Positions 7,341 through 15,693 of a DNA stretch of 40,870 nt are shown here, in pieces. Position 1 is the first letter of the stretch. Each line of letters starts with the position of its first letter. The notes beneath the pieces were generated by a model, which worked only from the letters and a program-made list of their open reading frames with translations, searched no databases and was not told the origin of the DNA. Source of the DNA: a bacterium (GTDB lineage Bacteria > Acidobacteriota > HRBIN11 > JAKEFK01); the NCBI GenBank assembly GCA_022616075.1, contig JAKEFK010000066.1, positions 1-40,870 on the forward strand, in the 5' to 3' direction. The position numbers and the translations under genes are program-made.

Positions 7341-8417
7341 ATGGCATTTGTCTGGGTCACGCTTGCAAAAATCGGGGTCACGCTCTTCTGGGTCATGAAC
7401 CTGGGCGCCATTCTGACCTGGGTTGAGCGCAAACAAAGCGCGGTGATGCAGGATCGTATAGGCGCGAATCGCGCAAACATCGGCCCGTTTCGAATCATTG
7501 GTCTTTTTCAGATTGCAGCCGATTCACTGAAGATGATTCTGAAAGAAGATTGGATCCCTGCCGGCGGAAATCGATTTCTTCATACGATTGCCCCAATAAT
7601 TTCGGTGTTCTTCGCTCTGCTCGCTTTTGCCGTAATTCCGATCGGAAATACTTTGACAATCAGCGGCCAGGAAATCCCGCTTTCCATCATCACCACGGAT
7701 GTTGCGATCCTGTTTGTCTTTGCGATGTTGTCTCTGGAGATCTATGGAGTGGTTTTTGCGGGTTATTCATCGAACAACAACTATGCCATGCTGGGCGGAT
7801 TGCGCGCGAGCGCGCAAATGTTCTCTTACGAAATCACTTTTGGCGCCACCATTATCGGTTTGCTCATGATCTACGGAACGCTTGATTTGCAGGAATTGAT
7901 TCGCGCGCAAAAAGGTTCGATCGGCGGCTGGTATCCACGATGGGGAATTTTTCTGCAGCCGCTTGGCTTTTTTCTTTTCTGCGCAGCGGGACTCGCCGAG
8001 ACAAAACGGAATCCGTTCGATTTGCCGGAAGGTGAATCGGAAATCGTTGGATACTTCGTTGAATACAGCGGAATGAAATTTGGACTTTTTATGTTGACCG
8101 ATTTTCTTGAAACCATTTTGATTTCGGCTCTCGTGACAATTTTCTTTTTTGGAGGCTGGCAAGTACCTTTCCTGGAAGCGGATGGTTTTCATTTTGGGTC
8201 CACAGCGTTCTTGTTGTCTCCTGTCTGGGTTACCGTTCTGCAAATCTCCATTTTCTTTCTGAAGCTAACTGTATTTCTGTGGCTGTTTATGCAGATCCGC
8301 TGGACGCTTCCTCGCTTCCGTTATGATCAGTTAATGCGACTCGGGTGGAACGTCCTGTTGCCACTCTCTCTGTTGAACATTTTTATCACTGGCCTTATTC
8401 TGATGATCTGGGGTTGA
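7341..8417 (+). CDS. nuoH: NADH-quinone oxidoreductase subunit H
   Basis: This 358-residue membrane subunit has about eight or nine helices. It shows the conserved WVERKQSAVMQDRIGANR loop, the AETKRNPFDLPEGESEIVGY loop with its acidic residues, and YSGMKFGLFMLTDF. NuoH forms the junction between the quinone cavity and the proton-pumping arm. It begins 3 bases after nuoG and is followed by nuoI after 3 bases, so translation is probably coupled. Confidence 0.95.
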   Translation: MAFVWVTLAKIGVTLFWVMNLGAILTWVERKQSAVMQDRIGANRANIGPFRIIGLFQIAADSLKMILKEDWIPAGGNRFLHTIAPIISVFFALLAFAVIPIGNTLTISGQEIPLSIITTDVAILFVFAMLSLEIYGVVFAGYSSNNNYAMLGGLRASAQMFSYEITFGATIIGLLMIYGTLDLQELIRAQKGSIGGWYPRWGIFLQPLGFFLFCAAGLAETKRNPFDLPEGESEIVGYFVEYSGMKFGLFMLTDFLETILISALVTIFFFGGWQVPFLEADGFHFGSTAFLLSPVWVTVLQISIFFLKLTVFLWLFMQIRWTLPRFRYDQLMRLGWNVLLPLSLLNIFITGLILMIWG

Positions 8418-8420
8418 TCC

Positions 8421-8948
8421 ATGCCGAATGAAGTAAAAGTTAAAGTCATGAAGGCGGCGGCGCCGCGCGAGCGCACACTCCGGGAAAAAGCTTACATTCC
8501 CGAAATCGCAAGAGGACTTCGCATCACGGCTGCCCATTTCTGGGGCAATCTGTTCATTCACATCAAACGTCTTTTTGGCATCAGGACGAAGGAGCGTGGC
8601 TCGGTTACTTACCAGTATCCGGAAGAACGCCGCCCTTTATCGCCTCGCGTGAGGACTTTGCATCGTTTGGTAAAACGCGAAGATGGATCTCCGCGCTGCG
8701 TTGCGTGCATGATGTGCGAGACCATTTGCCCTGCAAAATGTATTTATATCATCGGCGCTGATCATCCTGATCCCAACATCGAAAAGCACCCATTGCAATT
8801 TGATATTGATCTTGGCGTATGCGTTTTTTGTGGTCTTTGTGTTGAGGCCTGTCCGGAAGATGCAATCCGGATGGATACGGGGATCCTGGAATTTTCGGCT
8901 TACAGCCGCGAAGGCATGATCTACCACATGAAAGATCTGCTCCGGTAA
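8421..8948 (+). CDS. nuoI: NADH-quinone oxidoreductase subunit I (8Fe ferredoxin type)
   Basis: This 175-residue subunit has two [4Fe-4S] motifs, C93/C96/C99...C103P and C134/C137/C140...C144P, which bind clusters N6a and N6b and pass electrons towards N2. The N-terminal half carries the amphipathic segment (about 28-55) that lies on the membrane arm. It is the last nuo gene here; nuoJ-N do not follow. A hairpin repeat and lipA come next. Confidence 0.95.
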   Translation: MPNEVKVKVMKAAAPRERTLREKAYIPEIARGLRITAAHFWGNLFIHIKRLFGIRTKERGSVTYQYPEERRPLSPRVRTLHRLVKREDGSPRCVACMMCETICPAKCIYIIGADHPDPNIEKHPLQFDIDLGVCVFCGLCVEACPEDAIRMDTGILEFSAYSREGMIYHMKDLLR

Positions 8949-8954
8949 TTTTTC

Positions 8955-9023
8955 ACCGCAGAGGGCGCAGAGAGCGCTAAGAGAAAAACAGTTTTTCTCT
9001 GCGGCCTCCGCGTTCTCTGCGGT
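8955..9023. repeat. ACCGCAGAG hairpin repeat, copy 2
   Basis: The left arm ACCGCAGAGGGCGCAGAGAG and the right arm, ending CGCGTTCTCTGCGGT, pair around an A-rich loop. It fills the gap between nuoI and lipA, and its right end is eight bases before the lipA ATG, which lacks a good ribosome site. Confidence 0.8.
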
Positions 9024-9031
9024 TAAAAAGA

Positions 9032-9907
9032 ATGTCTGAAGTACCACAGCCTCGTCTACCTGAGTGGATTCGCGCGAAGTTTCCGGGCGGTGATGGTTAT
9101 AACCGCCTCAAGGGAATCATGCGCGAACATAAACTTAACACCGTTTGTGAGGACGCGCACTGTCCGAACATCGGTGAGTGCTGGAATCGCGGCACCGCAA
9201 CATTCATGATTCTAGGCGACATCTGCACGCGTGGATGCCGCTACTGCGCGGTGCAAAAGGGAAGACCCGCGACACTGGATTTGCAAGAACCCACTCGCGT
9301 TGCGGATGCTGTTGCAGAAATGCATTTGCGCCATGCGGTGATCACATCAGTAGACCGCGATGATGTTGCGGACGGCGGAAGTTCCATCTTTGCAGAAACG
9401 ATCCGGCAAATCCGGAAACGCACTCCGGAATGTTCTATTGAAGTTCTGATTCCTGATTTCAAAGGAGATCCGCAAGCGCTTCGTAATGTTATGGAAGCGC
9501 ATCCTGACATTCTCAACCACAATACCGAAACTGTTCCCAGACTCTATCCAACGATCCGGCTGGGTGGAAATTATGCTGTTACGCTCGAGCTATTGCTCAG
9601 GGCAAAAACGTGGTATCCGGGATCCATTACGAAAACCGGAATCATGCTCGGGTTAGGGGAAGAGGATCACGAATTGGAAACCGTGATTCGCGATCTGGTT
9701 TCCATTCAGGTTGACATCCTGACGCTCGGTCAATATTTGCGTCCTACCAAGAAACATGCTTCGGTGAAAAAGTATTATCACCCGGATGAATTTCGCGCGT
9801 GGAAGATTAAAGGGGAAGCGATGGGGATCGGTCACGTAGAATCCGGTCCGCTCGTCCGCAGTTCCTATCACGCAGAAGAGCAAGTTGCGTTGTTGCAGGC
9901 ACGTTAA
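9032..9907 (+). CDS. lipA: Lipoyl synthase (radical SAM)
   Basis: LipA inserts two sulfur atoms at C6 and C8 of octanoyl groups on lipoyl domains, sacrificing its auxiliary cluster. Both Fe-S sites are present: the auxiliary C39-x4-C44-x5-C50 (CEDAHCPNIGEC) and the radical SAM C65-x3-C69-x2-C72 (CTRGCRYC). The C-terminal RSSYHA contains the serine that completes the auxiliary site. At 291 residues it is of normal length. No lipB is nearby. Its last 4 bases overlap the convergent kinase gene. Confidence 0.97.
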   Translation: MSEVPQPRLPEWIRAKFPGGDGYNRLKGIMREHKLNTVCEDAHCPNIGECWNRGTATFMILGDICTRGCRYCAVQKGRPATLDLQEPTRVADAVAEMHLRHAVITSVDRDDVADGGSSIFAETIRQIRKRTPECSIEVLIPDFKGDPQALRNVMEAHPDILNHNTETVPRLYPTIRLGGNYAVTLELLLRAKTWYPGSITKTGIMLGLGEEDHELETVIRDLVSIQVDILTLGQYLRPTKKHASVKKYYHPDEFRAWKIKGEAMGIGHVESGPLVRSSYHAEEQVALLQAR

Positions 9908-12066
9908 TCTCTTCTGCGGAGAATTTGCTCAAACTCCGGCTCTCCATGAAGACAATTCAAATCCGCGTCCCGAGCAATTGTATCGAGATGCCAGTATCCG
10001 TTTTCAATTGCCCTGTTTAACATCTCCAAGGCTTCTTTCTTGCGACCGAGAAGCCCGTATGCGCAGGCCGCATTGTATAAAATACTCGCGTCGTTCGGGC
10101 TGTAACTTAGCGTCTTCTGAAGTTCTGCAATTGACTCTTCCTCTTTGCCCGAATCGGCAAGACGCGCAGCAAGCAACATCCGGGCCCGCGCATTTTCAGG
10201 AGTCCAGTCCAGGTGCAAACGCAAGACGTGTTCGTGCTGTTGATTTAATCGCTTTTTTTTCTCGGTTTCGCCTAACCTTGCAAAGGTATTTGTAAAAGCG
10301 ACGTAAACGTTATAGTCATCACCATTGAATTCGATTGCGCGATCCGCTAGCTGAGCCGCTTCTTCCAATCGATCCGTTATATTGAGTGCCAATCCCAATA
10401 TGAAGTACGCGCCTTCACAATCCTGTTTGCGTTCCACAGCCATTTTCGCGTAGCGAATGCATTCTGCATACTGTTCATGACCGTAAAACAAAAAAGCGCG
10501 CGCTGACAATGCTTCCGGTAGATTCGGCTCAATTTTCATCGCCTGATCACATGCCGCAATTCCTTTGTCCATCCAGCGGGGGTCTTGATCGTAATATCGA
10601 TGGATTCGACCGCAAACAAGACCGAGACCGGCGTAGGCGAGGGCAAGATTCGGGTCCAGGGCAATCGCCTGCTCGAAAATCTCCGCTGCGGATAACATAT
10701 CCTTCTTTGTTCCGCGGCGAAATAATCGCCGGCCTTGCAAATATAAATCATATGCTTCGGGATTTTGAACCGGTTTTTCGGCAAGAGCTTTTTCCTCCGT
10801 TGGTGAAAGCTTGATACTCAATGCTCCGGCAATCGAGCGCGCCAAATCATCCTGTAGATCAAAGATATCTTTCATTTCGCGATCATAGCGCTCCGCCCAA
10901 ATGGTATGGCCGTGATCGCTTTCCATCAGCTGCGCTGTGATCCGAACTCTGTTACCGGATTTTCGAATGCTACCCGCAAGCACATAGGCAGCATTCAGGT
11001 GCCTCCCAATTTCGGGCGCTGTCGCAGGCTTATCCCGGAATTCGATCACCGCGGAACGCGGGAAGACCCGAAGCTTTTCCACTTTCGAGAGCTCGGTAAT
11101 GACGTCTTCGGTCATGCCATCGCGCAAATATTCTTCTTCGCCGGCGGCGCCGCTCAAATTCTCAAAATACAGGACTGCAACCGATTTCTGATCCGTTCTT
11201 TGCTCAGGTTTTTTCAAAGTCTCGGTTAGCTTGATTAAATCTTGCTGCAAGTCCTTCATTTTTGAGTAGCGCAGGTCACGATTTTTTGCCAGAGCTTTTT
11301 CAATGATCCGGTCCAGTTCCGCGGGAAGATTGGTGTTGATTCTCCGGAGAGGTTCAGGCTGGTCCTTTAAAATGGACTGGATCACTTGGATGAGACTTCC
11401 GCCACGAAAAGGAAGCTGGCCGCGCAACATCTCATATAAGAGAACGCCGAAAGAAAAGACATCCGATCTTAAGTCAACCTCCTCCGCGTTGAGTTGTTCG
11501 GGGGACATATAAGCAACGGTACCGATAATAGTTCCTGCTTCCGTCAGGCTGACATCTCGCGTGACCGCATCTGTGATTGTTTCGCTATCGACCTGTTTGA
11601 CGATTCGTGCCAGACCAAAATCGAGGATCTTGGCGGTTCCATCCTCTGTTAACACTATGTTGGATGGCTTGATATCTCTGTGAACTATGTTTTCGCGATG
11701 CGCCTTGTCCAACCCTGAGGCGATTTGATTGGCAATACCAAGCGCTTTTTGGATTTCGATCGGCCCTTTCTTAATCTCCTCATCTAAGGAATGCCCTTTC
11801 ACATATTCCATCGCGATGAACAGAATCCCGTCCGCTTCATCGATTTCATAGATCGTGCAGATATTGGGATGATTCAGGGTGGAAGCCGTCCGGGCTTCGG
11901 CCATCAATCGTAATCGTAGTTTCTCATCGCCGAGACGTTCGGCCGGAAGTGTTTTAATCGCGACTGTCCTTTGCAGTTTCTGATCAACTGCTTTGTAGAC
12001 CACTCCCATTCCGCCACGCCCCAATGTTCCGGTGATCTGGTAATGAGAGATGATGTTCGGATTCAT
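9904..12066 (-). CDS. Ser/Thr protein kinase with TolB-like middle domain and TPR tail
   Basis: The first 280 residues are a Hanks-type kinase: G-loop GRGGMG (16-21), Lys38 in VAIK, HRD with catalytic Asp131, DFG at 149-151, and MSPE at 187-190. Residues of about 300-430 resemble the adenylate-cyclase-associated or TolB-like domain (VAVLYFENLSG, then YVLAGSIRKSGNRVRIT). TPR repeats fill the remaining residues, about 440-715. No membrane helix is seen, so it is probably cytoplasmic. I chose the ATG at 12066, eight residues before the kinase fold; the frame is open to 12138 but adds no known motif. It stands back to back with an ADOP-type permease, and sensing through the TPR part is inferred. 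Confidence 0.9.
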   Translation of the reverse strand: MNPNIISHYQITGTLGRGGMGVVYKAVDQKLQRTVAIKTLPAERLGDEKLRLRLMAEARTASTLNHPNICTIYEIDEADGILFIAMEYVKGHSLDEEIKKGPIEIQKALGIANQIASGLDKAHRENIVHRDIKPSNIVLTEDGTAKILDFGLARIVKQVDSETITDAVTRDVSLTEAGTIIGTVAYMSPEQLNAEEVDLRSDVFSFGVLLYEMLRGQLPFRGGSLIQVIQSILKDQPEPLRRINTNLPAELDRIIEKALAKNRDLRYSKMKDLQQDLIKLTETLKKPEQRTDQKSVAVLYFENLSGAAGEEEYLRDGMTEDVITELSKVEKLRVFPRSAVIEFRDKPATAPEIGRHLNAAYVLAGSIRKSGNRVRITAQLMESDHGHTIWAERYDREMKDIFDLQDDLARSIAGALSIKLSPTEEKALAEKPVQNPEAYDLYLQGRRLFRRGTKKDMLSAAEIFEQAIALDPNLALAYAGLGLVCGRIHRYYDQDPRWMDKGIAACDQAMKIEPNLPEALSARAFLFYGHEQYAECIRYAKMAVERKQDCEGAYFILGLALNITDRLEEAAQLADRAIEFNGDDYNVYVAFTNTFARLGETEKKKRLNQQHEHVLRLHLDWTPENARARMLLAARLADSGKEEESIAELQKTLSYSPNDASILYNAACAYGLLGRKKEALEMLNRAIENGYWHLDTIARDADLNCLHGEPEFEQILRRRD

Positions 12067-12217
12067 AACAACAAATCTGACATAACTAAGAGTTCTGTCA
12101 ACTGTACATCGTTCATTTCTGCGACATTCCATTCCCACAATCGCACAACTTCTGGTGACTCAGAACTCGCTCCACGCCGACCACCCGTTGGCACATGTTA
12201 TGCTGTTGCGGCAACCG

Positions 12218-14635
12218 ATGGAGACCATGAGGCGGCGCTGGAAAGACATTTATTTTGCACTCCGAACTCTTACGCGAAATCCTTCTTTTACTCTTGTCGC
12301 GATCTTCACTCTTGCATTGGGAATTGGAGTGAATACATCCATCTTCAGCGCCATGGATGCTGTCGTCTTGCGTGCTGTTCCGTTTGAAGGCTCGCAAGAG
12401 CTCGTAAAGATTTACGAAACAAACGCAAAGCAGGAAATCACCGGCATGGTAACGAGTCTGGCCAATTTTGTTGATTGGCAAAGGGAATCTCCTGACTTTA
12501 CTGAAGTAGCTGCGTACCATAAATGGAACTACAACCTGACCGGTACTTCCGTTCCACAACGGCTGGAAGCCGTGCGGGCAACTGCGCGTTTCTTTTCATT
12601 GTTGAAAGTGAATCCACTGTTGGGCAGGTTGATTCAAGACACCGATGCTCGTCCCGGAAATGACGAGGTCGCTGTCATCAGTCATGGTTTATGGCAACGA
12701 ATGTTTGCGAGCAATCCGGACATCATCGGCAAGTTTATAGAGCTGGATGGCACACCGAGGCGAGTAATCGGAATTGCTCCGGCCACATTTCGCTTTCCGT
12801 CCCGCGAAACGGATTTATGGCTGCCTCTGGCTCCGGATCCTGAAGAAATCTTATCGCGTGAAGGAAAGTACCTTCATGTAATCGGAAGGCTCAGGCCCAC
12901 GAGTTCCAGGGAAGGGGCTGAACGAAATCTCAATGACATTGCTGCGAGATTGGCCGTGCAGTATCCCTCTTCAAATGAAGGGTGGGGCGTTCAGGTTTTC
13001 ACTCTGCAGGAAGAGCAGACAAAAAGCATTCGGACTGCTCTCTGGGTGCTGCTTGCTGCAGTTGGCTTCGTCCTTCTGATTGCGTGCACGAATCTGGCGA
13101 ATCTGTTTTTGGCACGAGGTTTTTCAAGGCAAAAAGAGTACGCAATACGTGCCGCTCTCGGAGCTTCCAGACCGGAGCTATTCGGGCAGGTTTTAGCTGA
13201 AGGGATTGTGATTGCAATCATAGGAGCGGGATTGGCGATCCTGTTTTCATTATGGTTTACAGAACTGTTTTCCGCATATGGTCCAAAAGAAATCCCCGCT
13301 CTTCGAGACATGCACCTCAACAAGGCCACTCTGGTTTTTACGCTTTCTCTTTCTCTTCTTACCTCTTTTCTTTTTGCAACTCTGCCCGCTTACCGGGCAT
13401 CGAAAATGGAAACAGAGAAGCTCTTGAAAGAGAAAGAACGCGGTTCAACTTCCATGAGTAATCTCCGAAACGTTTTGGTGATTGCGGAGATATCCATCGC
13501 ATTCATCTTGTTGATTGGAGCAGGTCTTTTGATTCAAAGTTTTGTCCGTCTCATGAAAGTGAATCCGGGCTTTGAAACGGAGAATATTCTGACCTTGCGC
13601 GTCTGGTTGCCAGCGCACCGCTACGGAGATCTGGAGCAACAGGTTCGCTTTTTCGAAGAGCTATCAGCAAGAATCAAAAACATTCCCGGCGTCGACTCGA
13701 TCGGCGCAATTCAGGACCTGCCGTTGAAGCAAAATAAAATGTCTCTACGGGTGAATATCGAAGAACAGCCGTTGCCACCGGAACAACAAAGAGAAGTTGC
13801 CTGGCGCGTCATTACGCCGGAATACTTTCGAACGATGAAAATTCACTTGATTTACGGCAGGGGTTTCGCGAACACTGACAACCAACACGCCCTGCCTGTC
13901 TTGATTGTGAATCGATCTTTTGCAGAACGGTTCTGGGGGAAGGGGAAAGCGCTAGGGAAAAGAATTCAGTTGCAAGATGAGAGTGGAAGATGGTGCTCCA
14001 TAATCGGGGTTGTTGAAAACATCAAACAACTGGGACTCGATCAGGAAGAGGGCTTTGCCGTGTATCAACCGCACGCGCAAAGGTCCATTAACTTCAGGTG
14101 GATGAGTGTTGTTGTCCGGTCTCAGGAAGACGCCTCACTATTGACCGCAAAAATTCGCGATCAAGTGTCAGCGATGGATAAGGATCAACCCGTTTATGAT
14201 ATTTCTTCCATACGCGAAATTCTAAATGACTCCATTGCTCGACCGCGATTTGTGATGTTCTTGATGACCCTTTTCGCAGGAACAGCCCTCATTCTTTCCA
14301 TCATTGGAGTTTATGGACTGATGTCCTACAACACCGCCCGGATGGTGCCGGAAATCGGAATCAGGATGGCTCTGGGCGCCACCAGGAAGAATGTTTTATT
14401 GTTCATTCTGTCCAGGAGTATGCAATTGACCACCATCGCGCTTGTGGCCGGAGTCTTTGGAGCGCTTGCTCTGACTCAGTTTACCGAATCGCTGTTATTT
14501 GAAATCAGACCTCTGGATGCAGTGACCTTTACCGTGGCCGGCCTCATTTTGGCTGCTTCGGTTTTCGTCGCAAGCTACCTGCCCGCTCGACGAGCCGCCG
14601 GGCTTGATCCCATAACCGTCCTTCGCTACGAGTAA
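12218..14635 (+). CDS. ADOP-type ABC permease (MacB/FtsX family, duplicated)
   Basis: This protein of about 805 residues starts METMRRRWKDI, then ALRTLTRNPSFT and a first helix LGIGVNTSIFS, as in acidobacterial duplicated orphan permeases. It has two tandem MacB-like periplasmic domains and two FtsX permease bundles, with helices near 20-42, 275-297, 324-346, 360-380, 422-442, 672-696, 724-746 and 763-785. Both halves end with a coupling motif (EYAIRAALGASR and EIGIRMALGATR). Such permeases sit in the inner membrane, normally with a MacB-type ATPase, but no ATPase gene is adjacent. The start is uncertain: the frame is open from GTG 12155, and no candidate has a good ribosome site. Confidence 0.9.
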   Translation: METMRRRWKDIYFALRTLTRNPSFTLVAIFTLALGIGVNTSIFSAMDAVVLRAVPFEGSQELVKIYETNAKQEITGMVTSLANFVDWQRESPDFTEVAAYHKWNYNLTGTSVPQRLEAVRATARFFSLLKVNPLLGRLIQDTDARPGNDEVAVISHGLWQRMFASNPDIIGKFIELDGTPRRVIGIAPATFRFPSRETDLWLPLAPDPEEILSREGKYLHVIGRLRPTSSREGAERNLNDIAARLAVQYPSSNEGWGVQVFTLQEEQTKSIRTALWVLLAAVGFVLLIACTNLANLFLARGFSRQKEYAIRAALGASRPELFGQVLAEGIVIAIIGAGLAILFSLWFTELFSAYGPKEIPALRDMHLNKATLVFTLSLSLLTSFLFATLPAYRASKMETEKLLKEKERGSTSMSNLRNVLVIAEISIAFILLIGAGLLIQSFVRLMKVNPGFETENILTLRVWLPAHRYGDLEQQVRFFEELSARIKNIPGVDSIGAIQDLPLKQNKMSLRVNIEEQPLPPEQQREVAWRVITPEYFRTMKIHLIYGRGFANTDNQHALPVLIVNRSFAERFWGKGKALGKRIQLQDESGRWCSIIGVVENIKQLGLDQEEGFAVYQPHAQRSINFRWMSVVVRSQEDASLLTAKIRDQVSAMDKDQPVYDISSIREILNDSIARPRFVMFLMTLFAGTALILSIIGVYGLMSYNTARMVPEIGIRMALGATRKNVLLFILSRSMQLTTIALVAGVFGALALTQFTESLLFEIRPLDAVTFTVAGLILAASVFVASYLPARRAAGLDPITVLRYE

Positions 14636-14703
14636 CTCCGCAAGCAACATTCGTGTAGAATAAGCCGATAAGCCTACCGTCATTAAAGACAGGAGCCAAA
14701 TCA

Positions 14704-15591
14704 ATGATTGACGGGTCAAATTTCAAATCTGCTGGAACAGAACTAAACCGCATGATGGATAATCTGGGATTTCCAGATCGGGTAGGCGATCTTTATGGCG
14801 CCGCGTTGGATGCTGCAGTCGGAAACAACAGCGGTGTTGCGCGAAATCTGTTGGACGCTTATTCACCGCTTTCCACGGCGCAGTTCGATCAATTGACCAA
14901 AAGCATGTCCGCAGCCGCGTTTATGCCGCGCCCGGGCACATATTTTCCATCAAATCCCGCACTGGCTCCGGGATATGCGGGCGCAAACCTCGCTGCATTT
15001 CCGACACCCGCGCAGATGCAGCAGATTGTGAATTCATTCTTGAATCGGATGGCGCCGCAGAATCTTGCTTCGGCAGTAAGCCAGCTGAATAATGGAGCGC
15101 CGTTGTCCCCCAATCAGAGTTTGCCGGAGGCGTTGGGGAAAACTTTCGAACAAATTCTTGCCCAGCTGGAAGGAAAAATTGAAAGGAAAATGGATGCTGA
15201 AGCCGCAGCGCCTGCAGCGGGGAAAAAGAGAAAGAAGAAAGGTGGCCTGAGCAAGATGAAGAAATCTCTCAGCAAGAAGTTCAAGTCCGCAACAAAGTTT
15301 GCGAAGAAAACATTCAAAAGTGCTTTCAAAACAGTAAGTCAGAGCTTAACTTCTTTTCTAAAAGCATTGCCGAAAGGGAATATTTTCGAGCTCGGTCGTG
15401 CTTTAACAGGCGGCTTGATCGGTGGCCCAGTGGGGGGCCTTTTGCTGAATGAAGTGATGAAGCTCGGTGGAAAGAAGAATCCCTTGCAGCAAGTCTTCAA
15501 ACAGGTGCATAACACATTCGATTTGGTCGGCAACCTTCACAGGAATCAGGCTGATCTCCAACGCGCGCTGGTTTCGAAATTTCTGCGATAA
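14704..15591 (+). CDS. Unrecognised protein with a lysine-rich middle and Gly-rich hydrophobic segment
   Basis: I do not recognise this 295-residue protein. An AGGAG ribosome site supports the ATG. Residues 1-170 are a neutral, partly helical region rich in Ala, Asn and Pro. Residues of about 173-220 are strikingly basic (GKKRKKKGG, SKMKKSLSKKFKS, and FAKKTFKSAFK). A glycine-rich hydrophobic stretch, LTGGLIGGPVGGLLL, follows near 238-252. There is no signal peptide. The pattern would suit membrane or nucleic-acid association, but no function can be claimed. It stands alone between the ADOP permease and the radical SAM gene. Confidence 0.7.
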   Translation: MIDGSNFKSAGTELNRMMDNLGFPDRVGDLYGAALDAAVGNNSGVARNLLDAYSPLSTAQFDQLTKSMSAAAFMPRPGTYFPSNPALAPGYAGANLAAFPTPAQMQQIVNSFLNRMAPQNLASAVSQLNNGAPLSPNQSLPEALGKTFEQILAQLEGKIERKMDAEAAAPAAGKKRKKKGGLSKMKKSLSKKFKSATKFAKKTFKSAFKTVSQSLTSFLKALPKGNIFELGRALTGGLIGGPVGGLLLNEVMKLGGKKNPLQQVFKQVHNTFDLVGNLHRNQADLQRALVSKFLR

Positions 15592-15658
15592 AAGCGGGCC
15601 CCTTGAAAATGAGTGCCGCGAGCCTCATTATTACTTGGGTTCCACTTGGCCAGAAACC

Positions 15659-15667
15659 TGTTATAAT
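15659..15667 (+). promoter_or_regulatory. Extended -10 promoter for the B12 radical SAM gene
   Basis: TG-T-TATAAT is a perfect extended -10 box 27 bases before the ATG at 15694. A weak TTCCAC at 15640-15645 could serve as -35, but the extended -10 makes it less needed. A GAGAGG ribosome site lies between the box and the start. Confidence 0.55.
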
Positions 15668-15693
15668 CAAAGCCCCCAGAGAGGCATTAATCG

